Shown here: one piece after another, positions 24,710-32,305 of the stretch
Position numbering within the stretch: the first letter of the stretch is position 1
How the letters are laid out: every line of letters begins with the position of its first letter
DNA from: an uncultured bacterium
Lineage (GTDB): Bacteria > Verrucomicrobiota > Kiritimatiellia > RFP12 > UBA1067
Length of the DNA: 54,547 nt
Assembly: GCA_902780865.1 (NCBI GenBank)
Contig: CACZHC010000035.1
Coordinates: 1-54,547 of the forward strand
Reading direction: 5' to 3'
Made by a program: the position numbers and the translations under genes
Notes under the pieces: model-generated
What the model was told of the DNA's origin: nothing
The model's input: the letters and a program-made list of their open reading frames with translations, nothing else
Database searches by the model: none

Positions 24710-27427
24710 TTAGAAATTCCTGACCGACGGTTTCTTGCGCCACCAGAGGGCGAGCGGAGCGAAGAGCAATAGAAGAATGAGGAAGCCGGGCGCGTCACCG
24801 GTCTTGTCGGCCACGGACTCGTCGAAGTCGAGCGACTTATCGCCGTGCAGGGATTCCATCTCCTTTTGCACAAGCCCCTTTTCCTGCGCCGCCGACTCGA
24901 CGACGATGTAGGAGGACTTCGTCGTGAGCGTCCCTGTCTTGCGCGTCAGTTCAAGAAGCTCGCGTCGGGCGTCGAGCGCCGGCTTTAGGAACGCATTGTT
25001 TTCCAGCTCCCACGCCTTCGCGCCCTCAGCCCACGCGCCGCCAATCTTCGTCGCGCCCTTGAGGTTTGCGAACACAACCGCGCCGAGAACGGCCGAGCCG
25101 CCGTTGCCCTTGCGACAGGGAACGGCGACCTTCCCGCCATCCTCGCCGTCGAGGAAGAACCAACCGTCGAGAGGCCTGTCGCCAAGCGACGCAAGCCCTG
25201 GAAGTTCGCGGCGCAAGATGGCGAGGTCGGCTTTCGAGAGAATGTTCGTCGAAAGGATGTCTATTGGCAGCGCGAGGTCGTCCTTGCGCATTTCGAACTT
25301 GATGTTGGGCATGACGCCGCTGCAATCGCGGGCCATCGCCTTGGAAGCTTCGCGCAGTCGCCGCCTGAGCTTGCGCATGAGCTCTGGATCGTCGATGTCG
25401 AACTTCTCGACTTCGCCTGCGCCAGCCGCGACGAGTTCGTTCGTATGCGCGTTCATCCAAGCCGCGGGGACCGCCGAGACCGCCGCGCCGTCGGCCGTGT
25501 ATAGCGCATCGCCGCCTGAATAAAGCGGGTTCGCGACGGGCTCTCCGTTGAACACCACGACATACGACGATGCGTCAGCCGACGGAAGCCGAATCGTCAG
25601 CTCCACTTCGCGTCCTTCCTTGCCGACAGGAAAGACCTTGAGCGTGCCAGTCGTCGGCGTGTCGAGCGTGACGATCGACGGGTCGAGGCGTTGCTCGGTG
25701 ATCTTGTTGTAGACCCATTCCGCCGCCTTGCGCTCGGAAGGCCGCGCCGTCTTCCAAACGCCGTTCGTCATCTTGAGACGCATGCCCTCGATCCACGCAC
25801 CGGCGGGAAGCGCGATGTCCGCGACGAACTCCTGCCCTTCTCTTTCCGCGACAGGTTTCACGACAACTGCAAAGACCGGCTCGCCCTGCTCGCCAGACGG
25901 CTTTACCTCTGTCGTAAAGACATTCGTTGGCGTCGGACGGCCCCACCATCTCCCGCGCGCGCCTCGGGTGTACGAGCGCCGCGCGGTGTTGGCGCCGAAG
26001 ATACTGCCGCCAAAGATGTTGCGCGCGCGCCCTTCCCAGTCGCGTTCGTCGGCCACCTTCTTGCCGAGGATGCGGAGATTCAGCTCGTTGCGGAGCTTGT
26101 CCGCCATGTACATTCCGTCGTAGACGCGCCAAGTGCGCCATGCCGAGAGGAAGGGAATCTCCGCGCCGAAGGTGTAGTCGTTGATCCCTTTCATTATCTT
26201 TTCGGCTCTCTCCTGCGAGACCGGCATCGGCGCGGGCGGAAGATCGAAGTCTTCCTCGGTATGCCATCTAAGAAGCGCCTTGACGTCGTGGCGTTCCATT
26301 TCGACATCCACGACAAACGCCAGCGGCATGACGAGAGCGCCAATGAGCGCGATGAGGATAAGGCGCCAGCGGGAGAAGCGAGGACGAAGCGCAAGATACG
26401 CAGCGTATGCGTCGCGCGTCCAATAGCGAAAGAGAAGCGTCGGCGCGAGAATGAGAAAGCCGGCGCCCATCGCGATTATCGCCGGTATCGCAAGCGGCAT
26501 AAACGGAACGAAGAGGACGAAGAAATAGACGACGAAAGGAGCTGCGACGAACTTAAGGAAATACGAGCCGAGGCCAAGCGCATCGTTTCGCGCGGGCAGG
26601 AAAAGGACAAGACCAGAGAATATGGCAAGCCCCCACGCCCACGGATTTGCGAAGTCCGCAGGAAACGGAATCGTCAGGTTGAGCGAAAGACCGGCGAGCG
26701 GGAGAACGAGACCAAAGACAGTGGCGCCGCCGTACCTGCGGGCGCTTTCAGGCATCTGACTCGCAACGACAGTGAAGAGCTTGTGGAGAAGACGCAGGAT
26801 ACCGACGAAGAAGACGACGCATCCGAGGAAGTAACCGACAGCCAGAGCATGCGCGGCAATGGACTCCATCAGGGGCGAAAGCTTGAGGTCACGGAAGAAT
26901 TTATCGAACCTAAACGCGACATTCGCCACGAAAAATGCGGCGGCCGGAGGAACGACGAGGCAGAGGACCGATGTCATGATGTCTGTGCCGGTGTTCATTT
27001 TCCACTTTGCCGTGGCGATGCGCGCGACGCCTGCGAAGACAAGCGGGACGATGCCGGCGAAGATGGCAAACATCGGCGTCGGGCCGATTATCCAGTTGTC
27101 CACTTTGCTTGTCATCTCGCCCAGGACCGGCACCGAGAGATAGAGAAACGCCACGCCGAGAAAGGCGTAGGCGAACATAAGCCATGTGTTCATGGACTTG
27201 GGGCGGAACATCAGGAGTCCAAGCGCCGACAGAGGAAGCGCGGCAGAAGCAAGCAAGACGGCGAGCGCCTTTGACGCAAGCACTCCTTCGAGCGCGTCGC
27301 AAGTGATCCAATAGAGGTAGACGCACGCGAGCGTCGCAAGAATCGGAAAGGCGAGATGCGTGATCGCGAATGTCAACGGATGGGCGAAGAGCGAAAGCTT
27401 TTCATCGTTTTGCAAGGGCGTCTCCAT
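24710..27427 (-). CDS. MSEP-CTERM-type VIT-domain protein, predicted exosortase target
   Basis: 905 residues from ATG 27427, preceded by AAAGG at good spacing (an ATG 9 bases earlier is too close to it). About ten membrane helices fill the first 370 residues. A VIT-like region (about 490-620) follows: ADIALPAGAWIEGMRL, PSERKAAEWVYNKITEQ, GTLKVFPVGKEGREVEL. The C-terminus is a sorting-type tail: TGDAPGF, then LILLLLFAPLALWW, then RKK. The next gene upstream encodes an exosortase, overlapping by 26 bases. This pairing matches the XrtK/MSEP-CTERM system as I recall it; that name is inference, while the tail and neighbour are seen. Confidence 0.78.
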   Translation of the reverse strand: METPLQNDEKLSLFAHPLTFAITHLAFPILATLACVYLYWITCDALEGVLASKALAVLLASAALPLSALGLLMFRPKSMNTWLMFAYAFLGVAFLYLSVPVLGEMTSKVDNWIIGPTPMFAIFAGIVPLVFAGVARIATAKWKMNTGTDIMTSVLCLVVPPAAAFFVANVAFRFDKFFRDLKLSPLMESIAAHALAVGYFLGCVVFFVGILRLLHKLFTVVASQMPESARRYGGATVFGLVLPLAGLSLNLTIPFPADFANPWAWGLAIFSGLVLFLPARNDALGLGSYFLKFVAAPFVVYFFVLFVPFMPLAIPAIIAMGAGFLILAPTLLFRYWTRDAYAAYLALRPRFSRWRLILIALIGALVMPLAFVVDVEMERHDVKALLRWHTEEDFDLPPAPMPVSQERAEKIMKGINDYTFGAEIPFLSAWRTWRVYDGMYMADKLRNELNLRILGKKVADERDWEGRARNIFGGSIFGANTARRSYTRGARGRWWGRPTPTNVFTTEVKPSGEQGEPVFAVVVKPVAEREGQEFVADIALPAGAWIEGMRLKMTNGVWKTARPSERKAAEWVYNKITEQRLDPSIVTLDTPTTGTLKVFPVGKEGREVELTIRLPSADASSYVVVFNGEPVANPLYSGGDALYTADGAAVSAVPAAWMNAHTNELVAAGAGEVEKFDIDDPELMRKLRRRLREASKAMARDCSGVMPNIKFEMRKDDLALPIDILSTNILSKADLAILRRELPGLASLGDRPLDGWFFLDGEDGGKVAVPCRKGNGGSAVLGAVVFANLKGATKIGGAWAEGAKAWELENNAFLKPALDARRELLELTRKTGTLTTKSSYIVVESAAQEKGLVQKEMESLHGDKSLDFDESVADKTGDAPGFLILLLLFAPLALWWRKKPSVRNF

Positions 27428-27956
27428 GATGATCATCCTTTCTCAAATCCTGTGAGTCCTGTAAATCCTGTCTGAAAGATCTTTTGCAACTGGCTTTTAC
27501 GACAAAAGTATACCACAACAGCGCGAACACGGGCAAGAAGACTGCGATGCCTATGGACATGTGGACGGCGGGAATCTGCGACGCCGGGAAGAAGCCGTCC
27601 GCGTAGACGAGAAGGACGAGCCGCACAGCGTTCGCGAAAACGGCGACTATCCACGCAGACACAATGGCAATAGGGATTCTCAGCGCAAGCTGGCGGATCG
27701 GCATGGCAAAGCCAAGGAGCGCAAACGCCATCGAGAAGAAGTCCGTCGCGGAACACGCCCGCACGACAGTGATCGTCACGCCGCGCGCCGAAATCGTCAT
27801 CATGGGAATATCAAACGCCGCGCCCAAGTAGATCGCGGCAAGCCGCGCGGCTGGCCGCATGAAGCCAAAGGCGACGGCTGCATCCGGCAGCGCGTCGACC
27901 GCAAGCTTCACGCCAAGCGCAACAGCTACTGCTGCGGCTGCGGTTCGGCGGCGCAA
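27402..27956 (-). CDS. Exosortase (XrtK-like)
   Basis: 184 residues, a short exosortase with about five membrane helices. The three catalytic positions are visible: Cys68 in VRACSATDFFSM, Arg112 in NAVRLVLLVYAD and His132 in AVHMSIGIAVF. Exosortases are membrane transpeptidase-like enzymes that cut C-terminal sorting tails. Start is TTG 27956 with AAGGAGGAGGA upstream. The final 25 residues (RQDLQDSQDLRKDDHHGD) come from a 9-bp DNA repeat and look like an added tail that also carries the overlap with the target gene. Confidence 0.82.
   Translation of the reverse strand: MRRRTAAAAVAVALGVKLAVDALPDAAVAFGFMRPAARLAAIYLGAAFDIPMMTISARGVTITVVRACSATDFFSMAFALLGFAMPIRQLALRIPIAIVSAWIVAVFANAVRLVLLVYADGFFPASQIPAVHMSIGIAVFLPVFALLWYTFVVKASCKRSFRQDLQDSQDLRKDDHHGDALAKR
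27448..27471. repeat. 9-bp direct repeats in the exosortase 3' end
   Basis: TCCTGT at 27448, 27457 and 27466 (minus strand unit ACAGGATTT/ACAGGACTC), encoding QDLQDSQDL. This short unit resembles dispersed repeats found in many PVC-group genomes (general recollection). Confidence 0.6.
27507..27515 (-). promoter_or_regulatory. Possible variant -10 box before the MSEP-CTERM-type gene
   Basis: Minus strand TTGTGGTATACT, inside the exosortase gene, about 80 bases before ATG 27427. One base off the window's consensus hexamer; weak evidence. Confidence 0.3.
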
Positions 27957-28475
27957 TCCTCCTCCTTGGCGACTTCGCCGAGAGTCTTCGTGCCCGAGAG
28001 GAGCGCGACGACCTGGGACTGCACTTCGGCGAGGTTCTCAAGCCGGAGACGCGGATCGAGAATGACGAAGGTGTCGCCCTGCTTGCGGTCTTCGTAGCTT
28101 GCCGTCCTCAAGTTCCTTCGCGTCGCGCTCGACGAGTATCTTCGAGCGCTCGAGCATCACGGCGAGGACATAGACGACGTTCTTCATCGCGGGGTCGTCG
28201 AGCGTGACAAGCTGCCTGAGGAGTTCACCCGCGTCCTCCTTCTTGAGCGGCTCCTTCTTCTCTTCCTTCACAGGCGCGAGATAGACGCCGTCCCACTGCG
28301 AGAACGGCTCCCAGTCCTTCTCCGCCGTCTTCCAGCACTCCGGGTGGCAGTCGAAGCGCTCATACCCCTCGGGCGTCTCCTTAAGCGCGCTCACTACCGG
28401 CGCGCGGTCGACGAGCGGCTTCTGGCAAAGACTGCATACATGGCCGCGGGACCTGATGTTCCATTCCTGTGACAT
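27926..28475 (-). pseudogene. Zinc-ribbon-like protein of unknown function, frameshifted
   Basis: ATG 28475 (GGAAG upstream) opens a frame with CSLCQKPL...FDCHPECW, a four-ligand zinc site, followed by helical LVTLDDPAMKNVVYVLAVML. Near 28110, after VERDAKELE, this frame turns into basic nonsense (DGKLRRPQAG), while the neighbouring frame continues sensibly as YEDRKQGDTFVILDPRLRLENL...VALLSGTK, ending at 27926. So the gene is split by a small indel. It overlaps the exosortase start. The function is unknown. Confidence 0.6.
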
Positions 28476-28477
28476 TG

Positions 28478-29395
28478 CTACTTCCCCATTCCAAAAAGCT
28501 TCAACGCCGCCCTGAAGTCGGCCGGAAGCGGCGAGTGTACGGAAATCTCGGCGCTGCGCGTCAGCGGATGCGGCAGCGTAAGCGTGGACGCGTGGAGCAT
28601 CTGCCGCGGAACGCGCATAAGCCGCGGGTCGCGCGCGTTCTTGAGCCCGAACACCCTGTCGCCCACTATCGGGAAGCGCAGCGACGCGAGGTGGCGACGA
28701 ATCTGGTTCGTGCGGCCAGTGTCTATGCGAACCCTCAGGAAGCTCGCGTCTGCCGACTTCGCCTCCCTCGTCACGCGAGAGACCGCCGGCTGCCCGTCAA
28801 GCGGAGTGTCGACGAGACGGTGCGCGAACTTGAACTCGCCAACGACTACGGCGTGGTAGACCTTCGTTACGACATGCGTCTTGAATTCCTCTATCGCCGC
28901 CTCGAGCGCGGCGTGGTTCTTCGCGAACATGAGGCACCCGGTCGTGTCGCGGTCGAGGCGGTGGACCGCCTCGAGAGTCGGGACCTTCTCCTGCTCGCGC
29001 AGGATCGCCTCGACGCTCTTTGGGTCGTCACAAGAAACGAGCCCGGCCGGCTTGTCACAAACGAGGTAGTTGTCGTCCTGCCAAAGCACCCTGACATGCC
29101 TCTTCGCTGGGAGTGCGCCGGGCGTCGCGTTTTCGCGCGAGCTCTGGGCCGACTGCCGCTGGGCGCCCTTCACGACGACCGACGGAACCTCGACGAGATC
29201 GCCAGTCTTGAGCGCATAGCGCGCAATCCACACGCACTTGCGGTTGACCCAAACGCTGCGACCGTCGATGGCCGCCTTTGCCGCGCGGCGGGAAAGAGCG
29301 AACTTGAGGACGAGAAAATCCTGCAAGATCTTGGGATCCGGCTTGTTGACGGAGAGGGATACGATGCCCGCAGAATGCTGGTAGGGGCGGCGCAT
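28478..29395 (-). CDS. RluA-family pseudouridine synthase
   Basis: 305 residues from ATG 29395, placed 4 bases after the PAS gene stop; a longer frame overlaps that gene. An S4 RNA-binding domain (KFALSRRAAKAAIDGRSVWVN, about 25-70) precedes the synthase domain with catalytic Asp in HRLDRDTTG and later DTGRTNQIRRHLA, FPIVGDRVFG. It converts uridine to pseudouridine in rRNA or tRNA. Which RluA/C/D-type site it modifies is not clear. Confidence 0.92.
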   Translation of the reverse strand: MRRPYQHSAGIVSLSVNKPDPKILQDFLVLKFALSRRAAKAAIDGRSVWVNRKCVWIARYALKTGDLVEVPSVVVKGAQRQSAQSSRENATPGALPAKRHVRVLWQDDNYLVCDKPAGLVSCDDPKSVEAILREQEKVPTLEAVHRLDRDTTGCLMFAKNHAALEAAIEEFKTHVVTKVYHAVVVGEFKFAHRLVDTPLDGQPAVSRVTREAKSADASFLRVRIDTGRTNQIRRHLASLRFPIVGDRVFGLKNARDPRLMRVPRQMLHASTLTLPHPLTRSAEISVHSPLPADFRAALKLFGMGK

Positions 29396-29399
29396 CGCG

Positions 29400-30110
29400 T
29401 CAGACCTTGATGATGCTGCCGACCACGCCTTGGCACTTGTGGCCGAGCATGTTGGGCGCAAGGACGACCTCGACTTCCTCCTGGTCTTCATCGCCCTCGG
29501 CGACGATTCCGGTTACGGTCGTCTCGCCCGCAAGCGCCTTCTTGAAATTCTCGGGAAGCGGGTCGTCGGACATGAATTCCGCAAAGGTGTGAGTGCGCGC
29601 GTCCTCTTCGTCCTTGAGGTCGAACATTTCGCAGAACGCCGTGTTGCACTCGCGGATGTTGCCGTCGGCGTCGCACGCGAAAAGCGCGCACTGCGCGACC
29701 TGGAAGGCGTTGGCCTTCGCGCGGAGCATGGTGTTGATGCGGCGGCGGCGCTCGGTGTTGCGGACGGTGAAGACGAGGTCGCCTGGGTCCATCAAGTCGA
29801 TTATCGAGACCGTCACCTCGCAGGAGAACTTCGAACCGTCCTTGTTGAGGCCGTTCGCGTCGATCATCATATGGCGGTCGCCTTCGAGCCCGCGGCGTAT
29901 GCGCTGGACTATCTCTGGCGCGAGCCCGGGGATGTAGAAGGAAATCGGCCTGTCGATCACCTCGTCCTGGGAGTAGCCAAAGTGCTCCTCGGCGCGGGGG
30001 TTGATCTCGATGATGTGGCCATTCGGGTCGGTTATGACGACGGCGTCATACATTCCCGCCAAGAACTGGCGGAAGAGCGACTTGCGGTCTTTAGGCACGA
30101 ATAGCGGCAT
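29400..30110 (-). CDS. Two-PAS-domain sensor protein without output domain
   Basis: 236 residues. The first PAS domain (about 12-120: AGMYDAVVITDPNGHIIEINPRAEEHFGYSQDEV) and a second (about 130-220: ALFACDADGNIRECNTAFCEMFDL) fill the protein; there is no kinase, GGDEF or DNA-binding output. It may pass a signal by protein contact. ATG 30110 lies 10 bases after a TATAAT box with little room for a leader. Immediately followed by the RluA gene. Confidence 0.82.
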   Translation of the reverse strand: MPLFVPKDRKSLFRQFLAGMYDAVVITDPNGHIIEINPRAEEHFGYSQDEVIDRPISFYIPGLAPEIVQRIRRGLEGDRHMMIDANGLNKDGSKFSCEVTVSIIDLMDPGDLVFTVRNTERRRRINTMLRAKANAFQVAQCALFACDADGNIRECNTAFCEMFDLKDEEDARTHTFAEFMSDDPLPENFKKALAGETTVTGIVAEGDEDQEEVEVVLAPNMLGHKCQGVVGSIIKV

Positions 30111-30120
30111 ATTGGGTAGT

Positions 30121-30129
30121 ATTATATCA
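30121..30129 (-). promoter_or_regulatory. Extended -10 promoter, PAS/RluA unit
   Basis: Minus strand GATTTGATATAAT; 10 bases separate it from ATG 30110, predicting a leader of about 3 nt. Confidence 0.65.
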
Positions 30130-30131
30130 AA

Positions 30132-31310
30132 TCAGACTATGAGCATGCAATCGCCGTATGAAAAGAACATATAGTTGTTTCTCACGGCAAGTGCATAGGA
30201 ACAGAGGACCCGCTCGCGGCCTGCGAGCGCCGAAATCATCATAAGGAGCGTCGACTGCGGAAGGTGGAAGTTCGTAAGCATGCAGTCGCACACACGGAAG
30301 CGGTACGGCGGGTAGATGAATATGTCGCTCGCGCCCGAACAAGGCACAACGACCTTAGAGTCACTTAGAGTCGAATTAGGGTCGGTTAGAGTCGATGTAG
30401 AGTCAGCGCTATCAGACCCTGCAGTGACCCTATCGGACTCTACCGCGGCGGCGACGGTCTCGAGCGTCCTCACCGTCGTCGAGCCGACGCAGAAGACGCG
30501 GCCGCCGCGCGCCTTGCACTCGTTGATCGCCTCGGCCGTCTCGGGCGGGACGGTGAACGCCTCGAAGTCCATGTGGTGGTCTTCGATGTTCTCGGCCTTG
30601 ACGGGACGGAAGGTCCCAGGGCCCACATGGAGCGTGACCGCGACGCGCTTCACGCCCTTCGCGTCGAGCGCGGCGAAGATCTCCGGAGTGAAGTGGAGCC
30701 CCGCCGTCGGCGCGGCGACCGAACCGACCTCGCGCGCGTAGATCGTCTGGTATCGCTCGCGGTCTTCCTTCTCCTCCTCGGCCGTGCCCTCGCGCTTCAC
30801 GTAGGGCGGTACAGGCGTATGGCCGAACTCGTCGAGAAGGTCCATAAGCGGACGGTCGCACGAGAACTCCACCTGCCACATGCCGATGCCGGAAAGCGGC
30901 TTCACAAGCGTCGCCTTTAGTTCGCCCGCGGGCCCGAACGAGGCGACCTGCCCTTCGCGGCACTTGCGACCCGAGCCGATTATGCAGTTCCAGCGTAGCG
31001 AATCGGTTCCCGCAGTCATGCTTGGCCGCTCGTCGTCGGCGTCCATGGGCGCTGCGTTTACCATAAGGAGCTCGATTGCGCCGTGCGTGTCGGGCCACTC
31101 GCCGATTAGCCGCGCGGGAAACACCTTGGTGTCGTTCACTACGAGCAGGTCGTTCGCAGTGATGTACTCGACGATGTCTGCGATATGCCTGTGCTCGACG
31201 ACGCCCGTCGCGCGGTGGAGCACCATCATTTTCTCGGTGCCGCGCTTTTCGGCGGGGTGCTGCGCTATCAGCCGCTCTGGAAGCGGATACCAAAACTGCC
31301 TTGTCTTCAT
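30132..31310 (-). CDS. queA: QueA, S-adenosylmethionine:tRNA ribosyltransferase-isomerase, with inserted repeat
   Basis: 392 residues, longer than the usual 340-360. QueA motifs are clear: PERLIAQHPAEKRG, VNDTKVFPARL, VAAPTAGLHFT, VGPGTFRPV, DIFIYPPYRF and LTNFHLPQSTLLMM. It adds the epoxycyclopentanediol part of queuosine to tRNA. The excess is a Ser/Thr/Asp stretch (about 325-345, STLTDPNSTLSDSK) encoded by TTAGAGTC-type repeats in a region normally short. ATG 31310 follows AGGGG supplied by the palindromic element upstream. Confidence 0.93.
   Translation of the reverse strand: MKTRQFWYPLPERLIAQHPAEKRGTEKMMVLHRATGVVEHRHIADIVEYITANDLLVVNDTKVFPARLIGEWPDTHGAIELLMVNAAPMDADDERPSMTAGTDSLRWNCIIGSGRKCREGQVASFGPAGELKATLVKPLSGIGMWQVEFSCDRPLMDLLDEFGHTPVPPYVKREGTAEEEKEDRERYQTIYAREVGSVAAPTAGLHFTPEIFAALDAKGVKRVAVTLHVGPGTFRPVKAENIEDHHMDFEAFTVPPETAEAINECKARGGRVFCVGSTTVRTLETVAAAVESDRVTAGSDSADSTSTLTDPNSTLSDSKVVVPCSGASDIFIYPPYRFRVCDCMLTNFHLPQSTLLMMISALAGRERVLCSYALAVRNNYMFFSYGDCMLIV
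30355..30404. repeat. Short repeats inserted in queA
   Basis: TTAGAGTC-like octamers start at 30355, 30365, 30376, 30386 and 30397 (spacing 10, 11, 10, 11). Two units equal 21 bases, so the reading frame is kept and a 7-residue repeat is encoded. Confidence 0.75.
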
Positions 31311-31432
31311 AAGGGTCAGACCCCTGTGACACAGTAAAGTGACACAGTAACCTTTCTTGATTTTTCGAAATGTCTAACCATATGGCTCCTCGTTACTGTG
31401 TCACTTTACTGTGTCACAGGGGTCTGACCCTT
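31311..31432. mobile_element. Palindromic REP/MITE-like element
   Basis: Perfect 41-bp inverted repeat: 31311-31351 and 31392-31432, with a 40-base centre. The outer ends read GGGTCAGACCC, itself a palindrome, and each arm contains GTGACACAGTAA twice. Ends of this kind are typical of repeats moved by RAYT (REP-associated tyrosine) transposases (family knowledge). It ends the RsgA frame and supplies the queA ribosome site. Confidence 0.75.
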
Positions 31433-32305
31433 TCGCCAACGGTGGGTCGATACGCCCTTGGCCACTACCTGGTCGGTCTCGCCAACCATGCCTATCTCGC
31501 GGACGCCGGGCGTGTCTATCACCATCGCCCCCGACGGCAGCATGACGAGCTCGCGGCTCGTCGTCGTGTGGCGGCCCTTCCCAGACCACTCCTGAATCTC
31601 TTGCGTAGCCGCCCACTCCTCGCCCGCGAGCGTATTGAGGAGCGTCGACTTGCCTACGCCGGACGAGCCGACGAAAGCAAGAGTCTTGCCGGGAGCCGCA
31701 TACTCCCTCACGGCGTCCATCCCCTCGCCCGTGAGCGAAGACACCTTGAGAAGCCGCGCGCGGCCAGCTATCGTCTCGACAAGCTCGTCGACGAACGCTT
31801 CGTCGCCGTCGCGCCAGAGGTCGGCCTTCGTGAGCACCACGACAGCTTCGCCGCCGCCTATGTCCTCGGCAAGCGCGAGATACCGGTCGATCCTCGCCGT
31901 CGAGAAGTCCTCGTTAAGCGACATCATTATGAAGAGCGTGTCGAAGTTGACGGCGAGCGTCTGCGAGGTGCGGCGCGCGGCGGGGTCGCGGCGCTCGAAG
32001 TGCGAGAAGCGCGGCAGGACCTCGAGTATCATCGAGTCGCCCTGCGCGTTGTGGCGAAACCTCACGAAGTCGCCGGTGATCGGCTTGAGCGGCTCGGACG
32101 CCTGAAGCTCGGACTTCTTCGCGCCCTTCATGTCGTCCGGAGCGACGGTCTTCATGCGGCCGAACGCGGACTTCTTCTTGCGTGCGAGAATCTCGCCCTC
32201 TGCCTCGTTGCAGACGAGATGGTAGTAGTCACCATGCGCGCTAACGACGCGCCCGATCCCTGGCTCGACGGCTCCCCGCCAGCCGAATCTCTCTATGCGG
32301 GTCAC
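31406..32305 (-). CDS. rsgA: RsgA ribosome-assembly GTPase, C-terminally truncated
   Basis: 299 residues. An OB-type N-terminus is followed by the circularly permuted GTPase: LTKADLW (G4), VSSLTGEGMD (G5), FVGSSGVGKSTLLN (G1), GKGRHTTTSREL (G2) and IDTPGVREIGM (G3). RsgA matures the 30S subunit. After G3 about 70-80 residues with the Cys/His zinc site normally follow; here the frame ends in GQTPVTQ, encoded by the palindromic element. The zinc domain is absent, so activity is doubtful. Starts GTG/ATG at 32305, overlapping the end of the unknown 708-residue gene. Confidence 0.88.
   Translation of the reverse strand: MTRIERFGWRGAVEPGIGRVVSAHGDYYHLVCNEAEGEILARKKKSAFGRMKTVAPDDMKGAKKSELQASEPLKPITGDFVRFRHNAQGDSMILEVLPRFSHFERRDPAARRTSQTLAVNFDTLFIMMSLNEDFSTARIDRYLALAEDIGGGEAVVVLTKADLWRDGDEAFVDELVETIAGRARLLKVSSLTGEGMDAVREYAAPGKTLAFVGSSGVGKSTLLNTLAGEEWAATQEIQEWSGKGRHTTTSRELVMLPSGAMVIDTPGVREIGMVGETDQVVAKGVSTHRWRKGQTPVTQ

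Noticed and set aside
25691..27274. Plus-strand ORF of 527 codons
   Set aside because: Antisense to the MSEP-CTERM-type gene.
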